From: Pseudomonadota bacterium
GTDB taxonomy: Bacteria; Myxococcota_A; Polyangia; Haliangiales; Haliangiaceae
Length of the DNA: 16,856 bases
NCBI GenBank assembly: GCA_023386455.1
Contig: JAEWJO010000686.1
Location: forward strand, 1 to 16,856
Direction of reading: 5' to 3'
Below the pieces are notes generated by a model. It had not been told where the DNA came from. It saw nothing but the letters and a program-made list of their open reading frames with translations, and searched no databases. The position numbers and the translations under genes are program-made. Positions 16,850-16,856 of the stretch are shown one piece after another. Every line of letters starts with the position of its first letter. Position 1 is the stretch's first letter.

Positions 16850-16856
16850 TTCCAGG

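Overview
The window is very GC-rich, with G/C strongly preferred at third codon positions. Its gene content fits a myxobacterium-like member of the Myxococcota: many secreted proteins and lipoproteins of no known family, a PilZ protein, an exosortase, SurA/PpiC-type foldases, and a regulator with an OmpR-type C-terminal domain. That assignment rests on style and content, because no rRNA or other marker gene is present. I found no tRNA, rRNA, insertion sequence, CRISPR array or origin, and no gene-free stretch reaches 300 bases.

Layout, left to right. (1) At 1-1181 (+), the 3' part of a winged-helix regulator overlaps a gene for a protein with a histone-H1-like basic tail. (2) At 1191-3720 (-) lies a compact PilZ / secreted membrane-anchored protein / membrane metalloprotease unit with overlapping genes. 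(3) At 3891-9569 (-) is mfd (transcription-repair coupling factor), then a parvulin-like lipoprotein, then a single-parvulin SurA-like chaperone, with gaps of 2 and 19 nt. (4) At 9665-10555 (-) and 10611-11582 (+), two lipoprotein genes of unknown family diverge from a 55-bp spacer. (5) At 11579-16135 (-) are six tightly packed genes: VIT-vWA protein, exosortase, 81-aa two-helix membrane protein, Cys/Pro-rich single-pass membrane protein, HipA-like kinase and DUF3037 protein. (6) At 16259-16849 (+) is a small secreted protein with an apparent one-base frameshift near its end.

The most interesting region is (5). The VIT-vWA protein has an N-terminal signal peptide and a C-terminal tripartite tail (GPEPG, then a hydrophobic helix, then an Arg cluster) of the kind cut by exosortases. 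The next gene overlaps it by GTGA and encodes a small exosortase with the Cys/Arg/His triad intact. This looks like a dedicated one-enzyme, one-substrate surface-sorting system. The same apparent transcript carries two uncharacterised membrane proteins and a HipA-like kinase/DUF3037 pair. A sigma-54-like -24/-12 element lies just upstream of the first gene.

Starts were often moved inward from the longest open frame to where a signal peptide, lipobox, Shine-Dalgarno sequence or stop/start overlap supports them. Function calls rest on motifs read by eye; no database search was possible.
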